64,000 nucleotides of DNA from an uncultured Lacinutrix sp. (GTDB lineage: Bacteria; Bacteroidota; Bacteroidia; Flavobacteriales; Flavobacteriaceae): NCBI GenBank assembly GCA_937129145.1, contig CAKZMU010000007.1, positions 96,956 through 160,955 on the forward strand. The letters are read 5' to 3'. Numbering within the stretch: the stretch's first letter is position 1; each line of letters starts with the position of its first letter. This document shows positions 52,403 to 60,243 of the stretch, one piece after another. The translations under genes were made by a program, and so were the position numbers. Below the pieces are notes generated by a model, which worked only from the letters and a program-made list of their open reading frames with translations, searched no databases and was not told the DNA's origin.

Positions 52403-54097
52403 ATGCAAAAACAACTCATTGAATGCGTACCTAATATTAGTGAAGGACGCAATTTAGAAACCATAAATACCATTGCCAATATCGTTGAAACTGTAGAAGG
52501 TGTTAAGCTTTTGGACGTTGACCCAGGCGCAGCCACCAACCGAACAGTCATCACGTTTGTTGGCGAACCAGAGCAAGTCATTGAAGCTGCTTTCATTCTG
52601 ATTAAAAAAGCTTCTGAGCTTATTGATATGAGCAAACATTCTGGCGAACATCCACGTTTTGGAGCGACTGATGTGTGTCCTCTAGTGCCAATTTCAGGCA
52701 TTACACTTGAGGAAACAGCAAAATATGCGCAAAAACTAGGGAAACGAGTGGGAGAGGAGTTGGATATTCCTGTGTATTTATATGAAAAAGCAGCTCAAGA
52801 AGACAAGCGCGTCAACTTAGCAAACTGTAGAGCTGGAGAATATGAGGGCTTACCAAAAAAATTATCGGACCCAAATTGGAAGCCAGATTTTGGGCCAGCG
52901 AAATTCAATAAAAAGGTTGCCACAACTGGAGTTACGGCGATTTCTGCAAGAGACTTTTTAGTAGCATATAATGTCAATTTGAATACAACATCAACACGAC
53001 GAGCTAATGCTATTGCCTTTGACATTAGGGAAGGAGGACGTGTTAAGCGTGTAGGAAACCCAATAACTGGTAAAAAAGTATTGGATGATAATGGCGAACC
53101 TGTGAGAATTCCTGGGAAACTAAAAGCTGTTAAAGGGATTGGTTGGTTTATAGACGAATATGGTATTGCGCAAATTTCTTATAACTTAACTAACATAAGC
53201 ATAACATCTGTACATATTGCCTTTGATGAAACAGTAAAAGTAGCTCAAGAAAGGGGTTTGCGTGTTACTGGGTCTGAGCTAATTGGATTGATTCCATTAC
53301 AAGCAATGTTAGATGCAGCAGATTATTTTTTAGTCAAACAAAAACGTTCTTTAGGAATTTCAGAAGCTGAAAAAATTAAAATTGCCGTAAAATCTTTAGG
53401 ATTGGATGACTTGAAGCCCTTTAATCCCAATGAGAAAATCATAGAATATGTTTTAAAAGACAAAGAATGTAAACAGCTCATTGATTTAACCTTAACTGAT
53501 TTTGCCAATGAAACTGCTGGCGAATCCATGGCACCTGGAGGCGGTTCTATTTCGGCGTATGTTGGTACTTTAGGTGTGTCGTTAGGTACTATGGTAGCTA
53601 ATTTATCGGCTCATAAACCAGGTTGGGACGACCGTTGGGAAGAGTTTTCGGTTTGGGCAGAAAAAGGACAAGCCTACAAAAACAAACTATTGGCTTTGGT
53701 AGATGAAGACACCAATGCCTTCAACAAAATTATTGAAGGTTTTAGGATGCCAAAAGGAACGGATGAAGAAAAGAAGGTTAGGAGAGAAGCCATTGAATCT
53801 GCTACTATTTACGCTACCGAAGTGCCTTTGCAAGTTATGGTAACCGCTTGCGATTCTATGGAAGTGATGATGGCAATGGCAAAAGATGGCTTACAAAATT
53901 CATTATCTGACGCAGGTGTAGGCGCTTTGTGTGCTAGAACTGCGGTTTATGGTGCGTATTTTAATGTTCGTATTAATGCCAAGGATATTAAAAACAGAGA
54001 AACTGCCGAAAAATTATTAGCCAAAGCAAAATCCATATTTGATAAAGCTCAAGTAACAGAAAATGAGATGGTTGCTTACATAAACGAAAAGATATAA
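52403..54097 (+). CDS. ftcD: Bifunctional glutamate formimidoyltransferase / formimidoyl-THF cyclodeaminase
   Basis: A 564-residue two-domain enzyme of histidine degradation, passing the formimino group of FIGLU to tetrahydrofolate and then releasing ammonia. The N-terminal transferase has LIECVPNISEGRNLETINTI and GEHPRFGATDVCPLVPI. The C-terminal cyclodeaminase has ETAGESMAPGGGSISAYVGTLGVSLGTMV. The fusion resembles the animal FTCD arrangement. The rest of the hut pathway is not in the window. The thioesterase gene overlaps the stop by 1 nt. Confidence 0.94.
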   Translation: MQKQLIECVPNISEGRNLETINTIANIVETVEGVKLLDVDPGAATNRTVITFVGEPEQVIEAAFILIKKASELIDMSKHSGEHPRFGATDVCPLVPISGITLEETAKYAQKLGKRVGEELDIPVYLYEKAAQEDKRVNLANCRAGEYEGLPKKLSDPNWKPDFGPAKFNKKVATTGVTAISARDFLVAYNVNLNTTSTRRANAIAFDIREGGRVKRVGNPITGKKVLDDNGEPVRIPGKLKAVKGIGWFIDEYGIAQISYNLTNISITSVHIAFDETVKVAQERGLRVTGSELIGLIPLQAMLDAADYFLVKQKRSLGISEAEKIKIAVKSLGLDDLKPFNPNEKIIEYVLKDKECKQLIDLTLTDFANETAGESMAPGGGSISAYVGTLGVSLGTMVANLSAHKPGWDDRWEEFSVWAEKGQAYKNKLLALVDEDTNAFNKIIEGFRMPKGTDEEKKVRREAIESATIYATEVPLQVMVTACDSMEVMMAMAKDGLQNSLSDAGVGALCARTAVYGAYFNVRINAKDIKNRETAEKLLAKAKSIFDKAQVTENEMVAYINEKI

Positions 54098-54483
54098 TGA
54101 GATTTCATTCAAGAAAATGGGTAAAACCAGAGGATTTAAATCCAAACGGAACGTTATTCGGAGGACGATTATTGGAGTGGATTGATGAAGAAGCTGCTTT
54201 ATATACAATTATTCAATTAGAAAACTCTAGAATAGTAACAAAGTATATTTCTGAAATTAATTTCATGAGTTCTGCACGTCAAGGAGATATTGTTGAATTG
54301 GGTATGGAAGTGACTAAGTTTGGAAAATCATCATTAACGCTTAAGTGTGAAGCTAGAAATAAGATGACCAGAGAAACCATTTTAACGGTTGATAATATTA
54401 TTATGGTAAATCTTGGAGAAGATGGAAAACCAACACCTCATGGTAAAACAGAGGTAGAGTTTGTAAAAGATAGGTTGAAATAA
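54097..54483 (+). CDS. Acyl-CoA thioesterase, hotdog fold (YciA-like)
   Basis: A 128-residue single-hotdog protein. NPNGTLFGGRLLEWIDEEAALYT carries the conserved N-G-x-x-F-G-G and Asp/Glu region, followed by VTKYISEINFMSSARQGDIVELG and a C-terminal GKPTPHG. The TAATG overlap with ftcD indicates coupled translation. The acyl-CoA substrate is not predictable. Confidence 0.88.
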   Translation: MRFHSRKWVKPEDLNPNGTLFGGRLLEWIDEEAALYTIIQLENSRIVTKYISEINFMSSARQGDIVELGMEVTKFGKSSLTLKCEARNKMTRETILTVDNIIMVNLGEDGKPTPHGKTEVEFVKDRLK

Positions 54484-54489
54484 AAGTAG

Positions 54490-55734
54490 TTATTCCGATA
54501 CATTTACAATCGTATCCAACTCATATATTTCCAAATCAAAATAAGGCACCGCAGCTATAACGTGGTCAAAAACATCTGCCATGATATATTCGTAGTTTTG
54601 CCAACGTTTATCACTGCTAAACGCATACACTTCAATAGGAATACCTTGTGATGTTGGTGCCAATTGACGTACCATAATCGTCATATCTTTATTGATGGCC
54701 GAATGAGTTTCGATATATGTTTCAAGGTACTTTCTAAATACTCCTAGATTGGTTAAGTTTCTTCCATTAAGCAATAATGACTTATCAGTGTTATTATTGG
54801 TATTGTATGCTTCAATATCGTTTTGTCTTGTCGTTAAATAATCTGATATAATCTGAATGCCCTTTAATTTATTAACCTCATTTATAGACAAATACTTAAC
54901 ACTACTTAATTTAATACTTAACGAACGTTTTATACGTCGTCCACCTGAGGTTGTCATTCCTCTCCAATTCTTAAAAGAGTCAGAAATTAAAGCATAAGTT
55001 GGAATTGTAGTAATTGTTTTATCAAAGTTTTGCACTTTAACAGTGGATAAATTAATTTCAATTACATCACCATCAGCACCGTACTTTTCAAATGTAATCC
55101 AATCACCAATTCGAACCATATCATTAATTGATACTTGAATACTAGCAACAAATCCTAATATTGTGTCTCTAAAAACAAGTATAATAATAGCAGATGCTGC
55201 TCCAAGGCCTGTGATAAAGTTTAAGAATGGAATACCAGTTATTATTGCTATCGCAGAAAACACACCTACTATCCATGCAAAAATCATAAATACTTGAATA
55301 TAGCTATCGATTGGTTTATCTTTTAGCCTAGGTAGTGTCTTAAAGAAATCTTTTAAAGTATTTAAAAAACTACGAACCACCCATAATGTTAGGATGATGC
55401 CAAAAACTATTAATCCTTTTTCGATGAAATTTTCCACTTCTGAAAAATCCGAAAACACCATTGGCACATATTTAATAGCAACAAGTAGTGGAATAATATG
55501 TGCTACATTTCTAAATACCTTATTGTTAACCATTAAGTCATCAAAATTTGACTTTGATTTTTTGGCCAGTTTAGAAAAAACTCCAAGTAGAATTTTACGA
55601 ACGATAAAATCTATAATAAAAACAACAATTAATAGCCCTATAAGTAAAGCTATCATGTTCAAATAACTTGCACTAGATTCAGACATTCCAATGGAAATAA
55701 AAAAATCGTATAGCATATGTTTTAAGCGTTCCAT
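54490..55734 (-). CDS. Small-conductance mechanosensitive channel family protein (MscS-like)
   Basis: A 414-residue membrane protein with about five TM segments in the first ~190 residues. The pore-lining TM3-like segment is FLNFITGLGAASAIIILVFRDTILGFVASI. A beta domain follows, with DMVRIGDWI and GDVIEINLSTVKVQNFDKTITTIPTYAL, then a C-terminal alpha-beta domain. It resembles YbdG/YnaI-type longer MscS channels. Its start overlaps the stop of the DUF3817 gene by 1 nt, so the two are coupled. Confidence 0.92.
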   Translation of the reverse strand: MERLKHMLYDFFISIGMSESSASYLNMIALLIGLLIVVFIIDFIVRKILLGVFSKLAKKSKSNFDDLMVNNKVFRNVAHIIPLLVAIKYVPMVFSDFSEVENFIEKGLIVFGIILTLWVVRSFLNTLKDFFKTLPRLKDKPIDSYIQVFMIFAWIVGVFSAIAIITGIPFLNFITGLGAASAIIILVFRDTILGFVASIQVSINDMVRIGDWITFEKYGADGDVIEINLSTVKVQNFDKTITTIPTYALISDSFKNWRGMTTSGGRRIKRSLSIKLSSVKYLSINEVNKLKGIQIISDYLTTRQNDIEAYNTNNNTDKSLLLNGRNLTNLGVFRKYLETYIETHSAINKDMTIMVRQLAPTSQGIPIEVYAFSSDKRWQNYEYIMADVFDHVIAAVPYFDLEIYELDTIVNVSE

Positions 55735-56030
55735 TACCTTGTAGCTTTTAAGTATTTACGCTCTAATATGAATGTTCCAAAAGGAATTATAGAGGCTAGC
55801 AATACCATTTTAAAATTATCTTTAAACCAAGTGTTTTCCTGCTTTAGCATAAAAGCGAGTATTACGTATAACATAAATAAAATACCGTGTGGCATACCCA
55901 ACATTTTTACATATTGTGGGTCATCACCAAAATATTTAATTGGTGTGGCAATAAAAAGTAATAAAATGTATGAAACACCTTCTAAAAAAGCTGTAATTCT
56001 GAATATATTGATAAGTGAAAACATAGGCAT
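55734..56030 (-). CDS. DUF3817 family membrane protein
   Basis: A 98-residue protein with three TM helices: FRITAFLEGVSYILLLFIATPI, GMPHGILFMLYVILAFML and MVLLASIIPFGTFILERKYL. The LEGxSYxLLLFIAxPxKY and HGxLFxLYV patterns match DUF3817. The function is unknown; it is translationally coupled to the MscS-like channel by a 1-nt overlap. Confidence 0.88.
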   Translation of the reverse strand: MPMFSLINIFRITAFLEGVSYILLLFIATPIKYFGDDPQYVKMLGMPHGILFMLYVILAFMLKQENTWFKDNFKMVLLASIIPFGTFILERKYLKATR

Positions 56031-56087
56031 TATTTAATTTCTGCAAAGATATTACAACCTATGTGCGTACCCAAGTATTTAACAAAC

Positions 56088-56118
56088 AAAAAGCGTATCT
56101 AATTTAGATACGCTTTTT
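56088..56118. terminator. Intrinsic terminator for the OmpA-like gene
   Basis: A perfect 13-bp stem, AAAAAGCGTATCT (56088-56100) with AGATACGCTTTTT (56106-56118), and an AATTT loop. On the minus strand it lies 23 nt past the OmpA-like stop and has a T run; it is symmetric enough to act in either direction. Confidence 0.88.
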
Positions 56119-56140
56119 GATGTAATTTGAGACAATAGAA

Positions 56141-57004
56141 TTATTCTCCGGCTGCCGTATTTGACATTAAAGCGAAGAATTTATTAATGTTTGGTAATAT
56201 CATTATACGAGTTCTTCTATTTTTTGCTCTATTCTCTCTAGAATCGTTTTCAACTAGAGGTTGGTAACTACTACGTCCAGAAGCAATTAATTTTTCTGGA
56301 GCTACGTTATATTGTCCTTGTAATTTTCTAACAACCGATGTTGCACGCAATACACTTAAATCCCAGTTATCGCTAACTTTAGCATTATTAATGCTTCTTG
56401 CATCAGTATGTCCTTCAACCATTACGTCAATACTTGGCTCAGAATTAATTACGTCTGCTAATTTTTGTAAAATGGCATCGGCTTTATTACTTACTCTATA
56501 ACTTGCTGTGTTAAATAATAATTTATCTGAAATTGAAATCATTACCACAGTTTCGTCAATACTAATAGCGATATCTTCATCTTCGTTTAAGTCTGAAGAG
56601 TCCAACGTTTTTGTTAAGTTGTGAGATACTGCAAGATTCATAGAATCTTTTAATGTATTGGCTTCAGCTAAAAGAGTAGGGTCAACGTTTTTTAACGTTG
56701 CACGCATTTTTCTTTTAGTATCATTAGAAATTACTGTACCATCTGCAATTGTTTCTAATTTTGCATCATTCTCAATGCTTAATTCTGTGTTTAATTCAGA
56801 TAAAGAATTGATTTTCTTGTTGTATTGGTCAACACGTGTTTGAATAGCGCTAAACTTAGCTTCCAAATCTTCTTTTTCGACTCTAGTTTTAGTTAATTCA
56901 CTTTTAATTTGCCCGTTTTCAGTCTCTAATGCAACATATTTTTTCTTAGATACACAAGAGGTAAGAATCAATCCGCTTAATAATAGAATTGAGATTTTTT
57001 TCAT
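56141..57004 (-). CDS. OmpA-family outer-membrane lipoprotein
   Basis: A 287-residue lipoprotein: the signal MKKISILLLSGLILTSC has lipobox LTSC with Cys17. A coiled coil (~25-85) follows, then an OmpA C-terminal peptidoglycan-binding domain from ~150, with DKLLFNTASYRVSNKADAIL, VEGHTDARSI, WDLSVLRATSVVRKL and NRAKNRRTRIMI. It probably tethers the outer membrane to peptidoglycan. A terminator follows, and a 180-bp spacer separates it from the divergent methyltransferase. Confidence 0.93.
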   Translation of the reverse strand: MKKISILLLSGLILTSCVSKKKYVALETENGQIKSELTKTRVEKEDLEAKFSAIQTRVDQYNKKINSLSELNTELSIENDAKLETIADGTVISNDTKRKMRATLKNVDPTLLAEANTLKDSMNLAVSHNLTKTLDSSDLNEDEDIAISIDETVVMISISDKLLFNTASYRVSNKADAILQKLADVINSEPSIDVMVEGHTDARSINNAKVSDNWDLSVLRATSVVRKLQGQYNVAPEKLIASGRSSYQPLVENDSRENRAKNRRTRIMILPNINKFFALMSNTAAGE

Positions 57005-57183
57005 AATGTTAGTTTTATGGATTAAATTGTTTACGAGTATTTACGGTCATAATTTACTTTTGGATTTTCTGAAGTTGTTTTTTTATTAAAAAAGTAGAAT
57101 TAATGCTGAAAATAAGCTGCAACACGAATTTGTTTTATGCCAATTTTAGGGCAACTATCATATTTTTTTTATAATTTGTTACT

Positions 57184-57831
57184 ATGAAAAACATACGCAT
57201 TTTACTAGTTGTTTTATTGTTGCCATTAATTGGCTATTCTCAATATGAAGAAAACGACTGGAAAGAACGGGACACTTGGATGCCTCTGGACACGCTTTTT
57301 GAATTGGCAGATATCCAAGAAGGTAAGTATGCTGCTGATATTGGTTGTCATGAAGGATATTTAACCATACATTTGGCTAATCGGGTTGGTGAGAAAGGAA
57401 AAGTATTTGCTGTTGATGTTAGGGATGATAGATTAGACCGCCTTAAAAAACATCTTGACTCACGGAATTTAAAGAATGTAAATGTTATACTTGGCGATTA
57501 TGATAATCCTAAATTGCCTGAGGAAACATTAGATGTTGTATTTATTGTAGATACGTACCATGAAATGACAGATTACAATACCATTTTAAACCATGTACAT
57601 AAAGCTTTAAAACCAGGAGGGAAACTCGTAATTCTTGAAAAGCTTAAATCTAGAGTTAAAAATGGCACTAGAAAAGAACAAACCAATGCGCACACATTAG
57701 GAACAAAATACGTGAAACAAGAATTAAAGGCTGCTAATTTTAAAATTGTAAAGCAATTAAACGATTTGGGTAACTGGGAAAATGATAGTGATAAGGTTAT
57801 GTGGTTATTAGTTGCAGAGAAGCATAACTAA
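57184..57831 (+). CDS. Exported class I SAM-dependent methyltransferase-like protein
   Basis: A 215-residue protein with a clear Sec signal peptide (IRILLVVLLLPLIGYSQ) followed by a class I Rossmann methyltransferase. Motif I is AADIGCHEGYLT, the motif II acidic region is VFAVDVRDDRL, with NVILGDYDNPKLP, VFIVDTYHEM and LKPGGKLVILE. The fold appears intact, which is odd for a periplasmic location without a SAM supply. Such exported homologues exist in other bacteria without a settled function. It is the last ordinary gene before the repeat-rich desert. Confidence 0.85.
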   Translation: MKNIRILLVVLLLPLIGYSQYEENDWKERDTWMPLDTLFELADIQEGKYAADIGCHEGYLTIHLANRVGEKGKVFAVDVRDDRLDRLKKHLDSRNLKNVNVILGDYDNPKLPEETLDVVFIVDTYHEMTDYNTILNHVHKALKPGGKLVILEKLKSRVKNGTRKEQTNAHTLGTKYVKQELKAANFKIVKQLNDLGNWENDSDKVMWLLVAEKHN

Positions 57832-57871
57832 TGTTCTTTTCATATAAAAGAGTAGGTGTTTGAAATGTATT

Positions 57872-58081
57872 ATTTGACATAATGTAAATTATAGGACAAA
57901 TGCTATTGTTTGTTATTTGCTTAGAACATACCATTAGTCAACTATAATGATATTATGTAAAATATCCCAGAAGCTTTATTACTATTGGTTTTAGTGTGCA
58001 GTACTTGGGCATTAAACTAGAAACGGTTTGCTTCGCAGAGTTAAAAAAGCACATGTCCTATAATTTGCCGTTATGTCAAAT
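57872..58081. repeat. Imperfect inverted repeat pair (arms ~33 bp, 143 bp apart)
   Basis: The left arm is 57872-57904 and the right arm 58048-58081. The reverse complement of the left arm matches the right through AGCA, TGTCCTATAATTT and TTATGTCAAAT, with a few mismatches and one 1-nt indel. It could be terminal repeats of a small non-autonomous element (MITE-like) or paired recombination sites; neither is proven. Confidence 0.65.
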
Positions 58082-58566
58082 GTCCGCTGTCAAACGCTCG
58101 ATTGCTTTATAAAATCAAATTGCTCAGGCAATTTATTTTGTACACAATTTCCAGCCGCTTGCCAGCCGCACATAAAAGCTACGTTTTAGTAATCATTAAA
58201 ATTTTGAGGTATTTGGATATTTGTGCTACATATTTTTTTCTAGACGATTCTCAGAGACTTGCCATAAGAGCTAAAATTTTGAAAAGGCAAAATTCTTAGC
58301 ACTTATTATATTCTTATGTCCTATTAAACTTTTTAATAAGTACTACCAATATTATGTCAAATACTATTTGAAACTTTATTACTCTCCAAGTTTTAGTTAT
58401 ATATCTTTTGTCTTGAAACAAAAGAAACAAAAATTCAAGACTGCATATAATTTTGGAAACAATTACGGCTCGTTATGCTACATTTTAGGAAACTTCGGAG
58501 CAGATAAAGATTGATTTGAAATTCTATTTAAAGTAATATTTCTTAAGAATATGTATTACTAGCTCC

Positions 58567-58599
58567 CTAAAATCTTACGCTCCACTCACCTATTGTTTT
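58567..58599. repeat. 33-bp direct repeat, copy 1 (downstream of the NERD remnant)
   Basis: It begins CTAAAATCTTACGCTCC and ends CCTATTGTTTT, identical to 59298-59330. Weaker similarity continues for ~20 bp (CAAAAT, ATGAGG, CAGT). It lies 72 bp beyond the 3' end of the broken gene at 58671-59199. Confidence 0.9.
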
Positions 58600-58670
58600 G
58601 CCAAAATAATATGAGGTCAGTTTGCCAACGCATCATCTGGGTAAAAACTCACAATTGCATCCAAATCCAA

Positions 58671-59199
58671 TCAACCACTGGATGCTTTAATTTTTAATGT
58701 TTTTAAATGTTGAACAATACTTTCAACTTCTGATTCATCATATATAGGCTCAAAATAGTTTATGAAATCGTTTAACTCATTTAATACTTTAACAGTTACA
58801 AATTTGAACTCTTCCTTTGGTTTATTATTAATCATTACGATAAGATTTCGTATTTGTAATTTCCTATCTCCCCAATGATGTTTATTGAGAAAACTGCTCT
58901 CTTCAGAATTGTTGCTATTCAGAATAACAAAGTTTGCTTATTCTACCTTCTAATGTTGTTATTGCATTTGACTGTAAAGTGTCATATTCTTTTTGCAATT
59001 TATGCCATTCAGCTTGTAAGACATCTATCTCAAGATCAACATCATTTTGAATTTTAAAGAAAGCTTCCTCTTTTTCGTTGTTATAATTTTTAATGAATTT
59101 GTTGATATCACCAATAGAATTAAATCTCGTGATTCCTTTTTGATCTAAGGTTTCTCTAATCCTTATTAAAGGTTCTATTTGGCCAAGGACAACAGTCAT
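58671..59199 (-). pseudogene. Broken gene, probable NERD-like (nuclease-related domain) remnant
   Basis: Two minus-strand pieces lie in different frames. The first, 59199-58915, encodes 94 residues starting MTVVLGQIEPLIRIRETLDQ, with a predicted coiled coil (EIDVLQAEWHKLQKEYDTLQ). It stops at TAG just after GRISK. From there the next frame stays open with FVILNSNNSEESSF...HHWGDRK and continues through a Met at 58835 to a stop at 58671. That tail (KFVTVKVLNELNDFINYF...EVESIVQHL) resembles the C-terminal end of NERD proteins. The pattern fits an internal deletion or frameshift. The family is tentative, and a real 94-residue gene is the alternative. Confidence 0.45.
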
Positions 59200-59297
59200 G
59201 AATCAAAATAGCTGATAAAGTGTTAGTGTATGGTTAATTAATATATATACTAAGATAGCAAAAAGAAACAGCGATTAGGAAATTGTATTTGCATACT

Positions 59298-59330
59298 CTA
59301 AAATCTTACGCTCCACTCACCTATTGTTTT
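59298..59330. repeat. 33-bp direct repeat, copy 2 (downstream of the methylase)
   Basis: Identical to 58567-58599. Here it is bounded by CTAAAA and TTTTAG (59298-59332). It begins 26 bp beyond the stop end of the methylase gene at 59356, so each repeat sits just past the 3' end of a minus-strand gene. Confidence 0.9.
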
Positions 59331-59355
59331 AGTCAAAATTTTATGAGGCAGTAGT

Positions 59356-60243
59356 TCAAAAATTATTAAATATTTCTTTTAACCCATCATCTACATAATT
59401 TAGACTGCATTTTTCAGGTATTGTTATATTATCATCAAAAATAAAGACTTCTTTCCCTTTCTTTACAGTTTGCGCGGAGTATTGTAAATCATATAAAAAA
59501 TGCCTTCTTCTTGAATATATGTCCAAAATTTCTTGAACACCATCATATGATAAAATCCAATTCTGTTTTATGTCCTTTTGAATTTTTTCGCCTATTCTCG
59601 AGTGATCTTCATTTTTGTAAGAGTTTAAGTATAAACCGCTGGCTTTGTTAAAATACGGTGGGTCTAGGTATATTAAAGAATTATTAGGAATATTAGGTAA
59701 ATAATTATCTATATAAAACTCTGCATCCATATTACTTATATGAATTTTATCTTTAAATAAAGCAATAGATTCAATTCTATTTATTAAATCATTACGATTA
59801 AATCTGGCATCCATTTTATAATTCCCTGATTGTTTCAAACCACCAATTACACCAGCTTTGATTACTCCAGATCTATTACATCTATTCAAATAAAAAGTAC
59901 TAAATCCTAACTCTAGTAAATCATCTTTATTAGCTTCTTTAACAATTAGTTGTCTTTTACGCCACTCTTCAACAGTCATTGAAGCACTTAAAATTTTTCT
60001 ACATAATTCCTCTGGATGATTAATTACTGCATACCAAAATGCATATATTCCAATGTATGAATCATTTAAATGAATATTGGTGACTTTTTTAGACAACAAT
60101 AATTCCATAGCTACTCCAGCTCCACCTGCATAAGGCTCAATATAATGTCCATCAATTGAGTTAGCTTCTAATATTTCAACGATAAAAGGACTTAATCGTT
60201 GTTTTCCTCCTGGATATCTTAAAGGTGTTTTAAATCTTCCCAT
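59356..60243 (-). CDS. D12-class N6-adenine DNA methyltransferase (Dam-like)
   Basis: A 295-residue alpha-type methyltransferase. It has the motif X-like LRYPGGKQRL (residues 8-17), motif I EPYAGGAG (36-43), catalytic motif IV DPPY (194-197), and NRCNRSGVIKAG between them, as in Dam/DpnM enzymes. It probably methylates adenine in a specific short site, but the site cannot be read. Its ATG overlaps the stop of the ParB-like gene by 1 nt (TAATG), so it is made together with it. No intact restriction endonuclease lies alongside. Confidence 0.93.
   Translation of the reverse strand: MGRFKTPLRYPGGKQRLSPFIVEILEANSIDGHYIEPYAGGAGVAMELLLSKKVTNIHLNDSYIGIYAFWYAVINHPEELCRKILSASMTVEEWRKRQLIVKEANKDDLLELGFSTFYLNRCNRSGVIKAGVIGGLKQSGNYKMDARFNRNDLINRIESIALFKDKIHISNMDAEFYIDNYLPNIPNNSLIYLDPPYFNKASGLYLNSYKNEDHSRIGEKIQKDIKQNWILSYDGVQEILDIYSRRRHFLYDLQYSAQTVKKGKEVFIFDDNITIPEKCSLNYVDDGLKEIFNNF

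Larger units (their letters stand above)
57832..58670. other. Gene desert with degenerate repeats (~0.84 kb)
   Basis: No credible coding frame is seen. The region holds an imperfect ~33-bp inverted repeat (57872-57904 and 58048-58081) whose inner ends share TGTCCTATAATTT and outer ends TTATGTCAAAT. A ~50-bp degenerate direct repeat pairs 57949-57995 with 58348-58400 (ATATTATGT..AAATA...CTTTATTACT...GTTTTAGT). Part of a further copy of TATGTCCTAT and TATGTCAAAT lies at 58315-58365. A 33-bp sequence at 58567-58599 recurs at 59298. It looks like decayed mobile or recombination-site DNA. Confidence 0.6.

Noticed and set aside
58102..58299. 65-codon plus-strand frame in the gene desert
   Set aside because: Low-complexity AT-rich product without a domain; the surrounding DNA is repeat debris. 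A decayed gene tail cannot be excluded, but there is no support for a functional CDS.
57832..58670. Structured RNA, tRNA or tmRNA in the desert
   Set aside because: No cloverleaf, CCA-ending acceptor stem or tmRNA-like tag reading frame could be found by eye.
58567..59332. Integron attC sites
   Set aside because: The repeats trail gene ends as attC sites do, but no paired RYYYAAC/GTTRRRY core sites with a foldable hairpin are present and no integrase is in the window.
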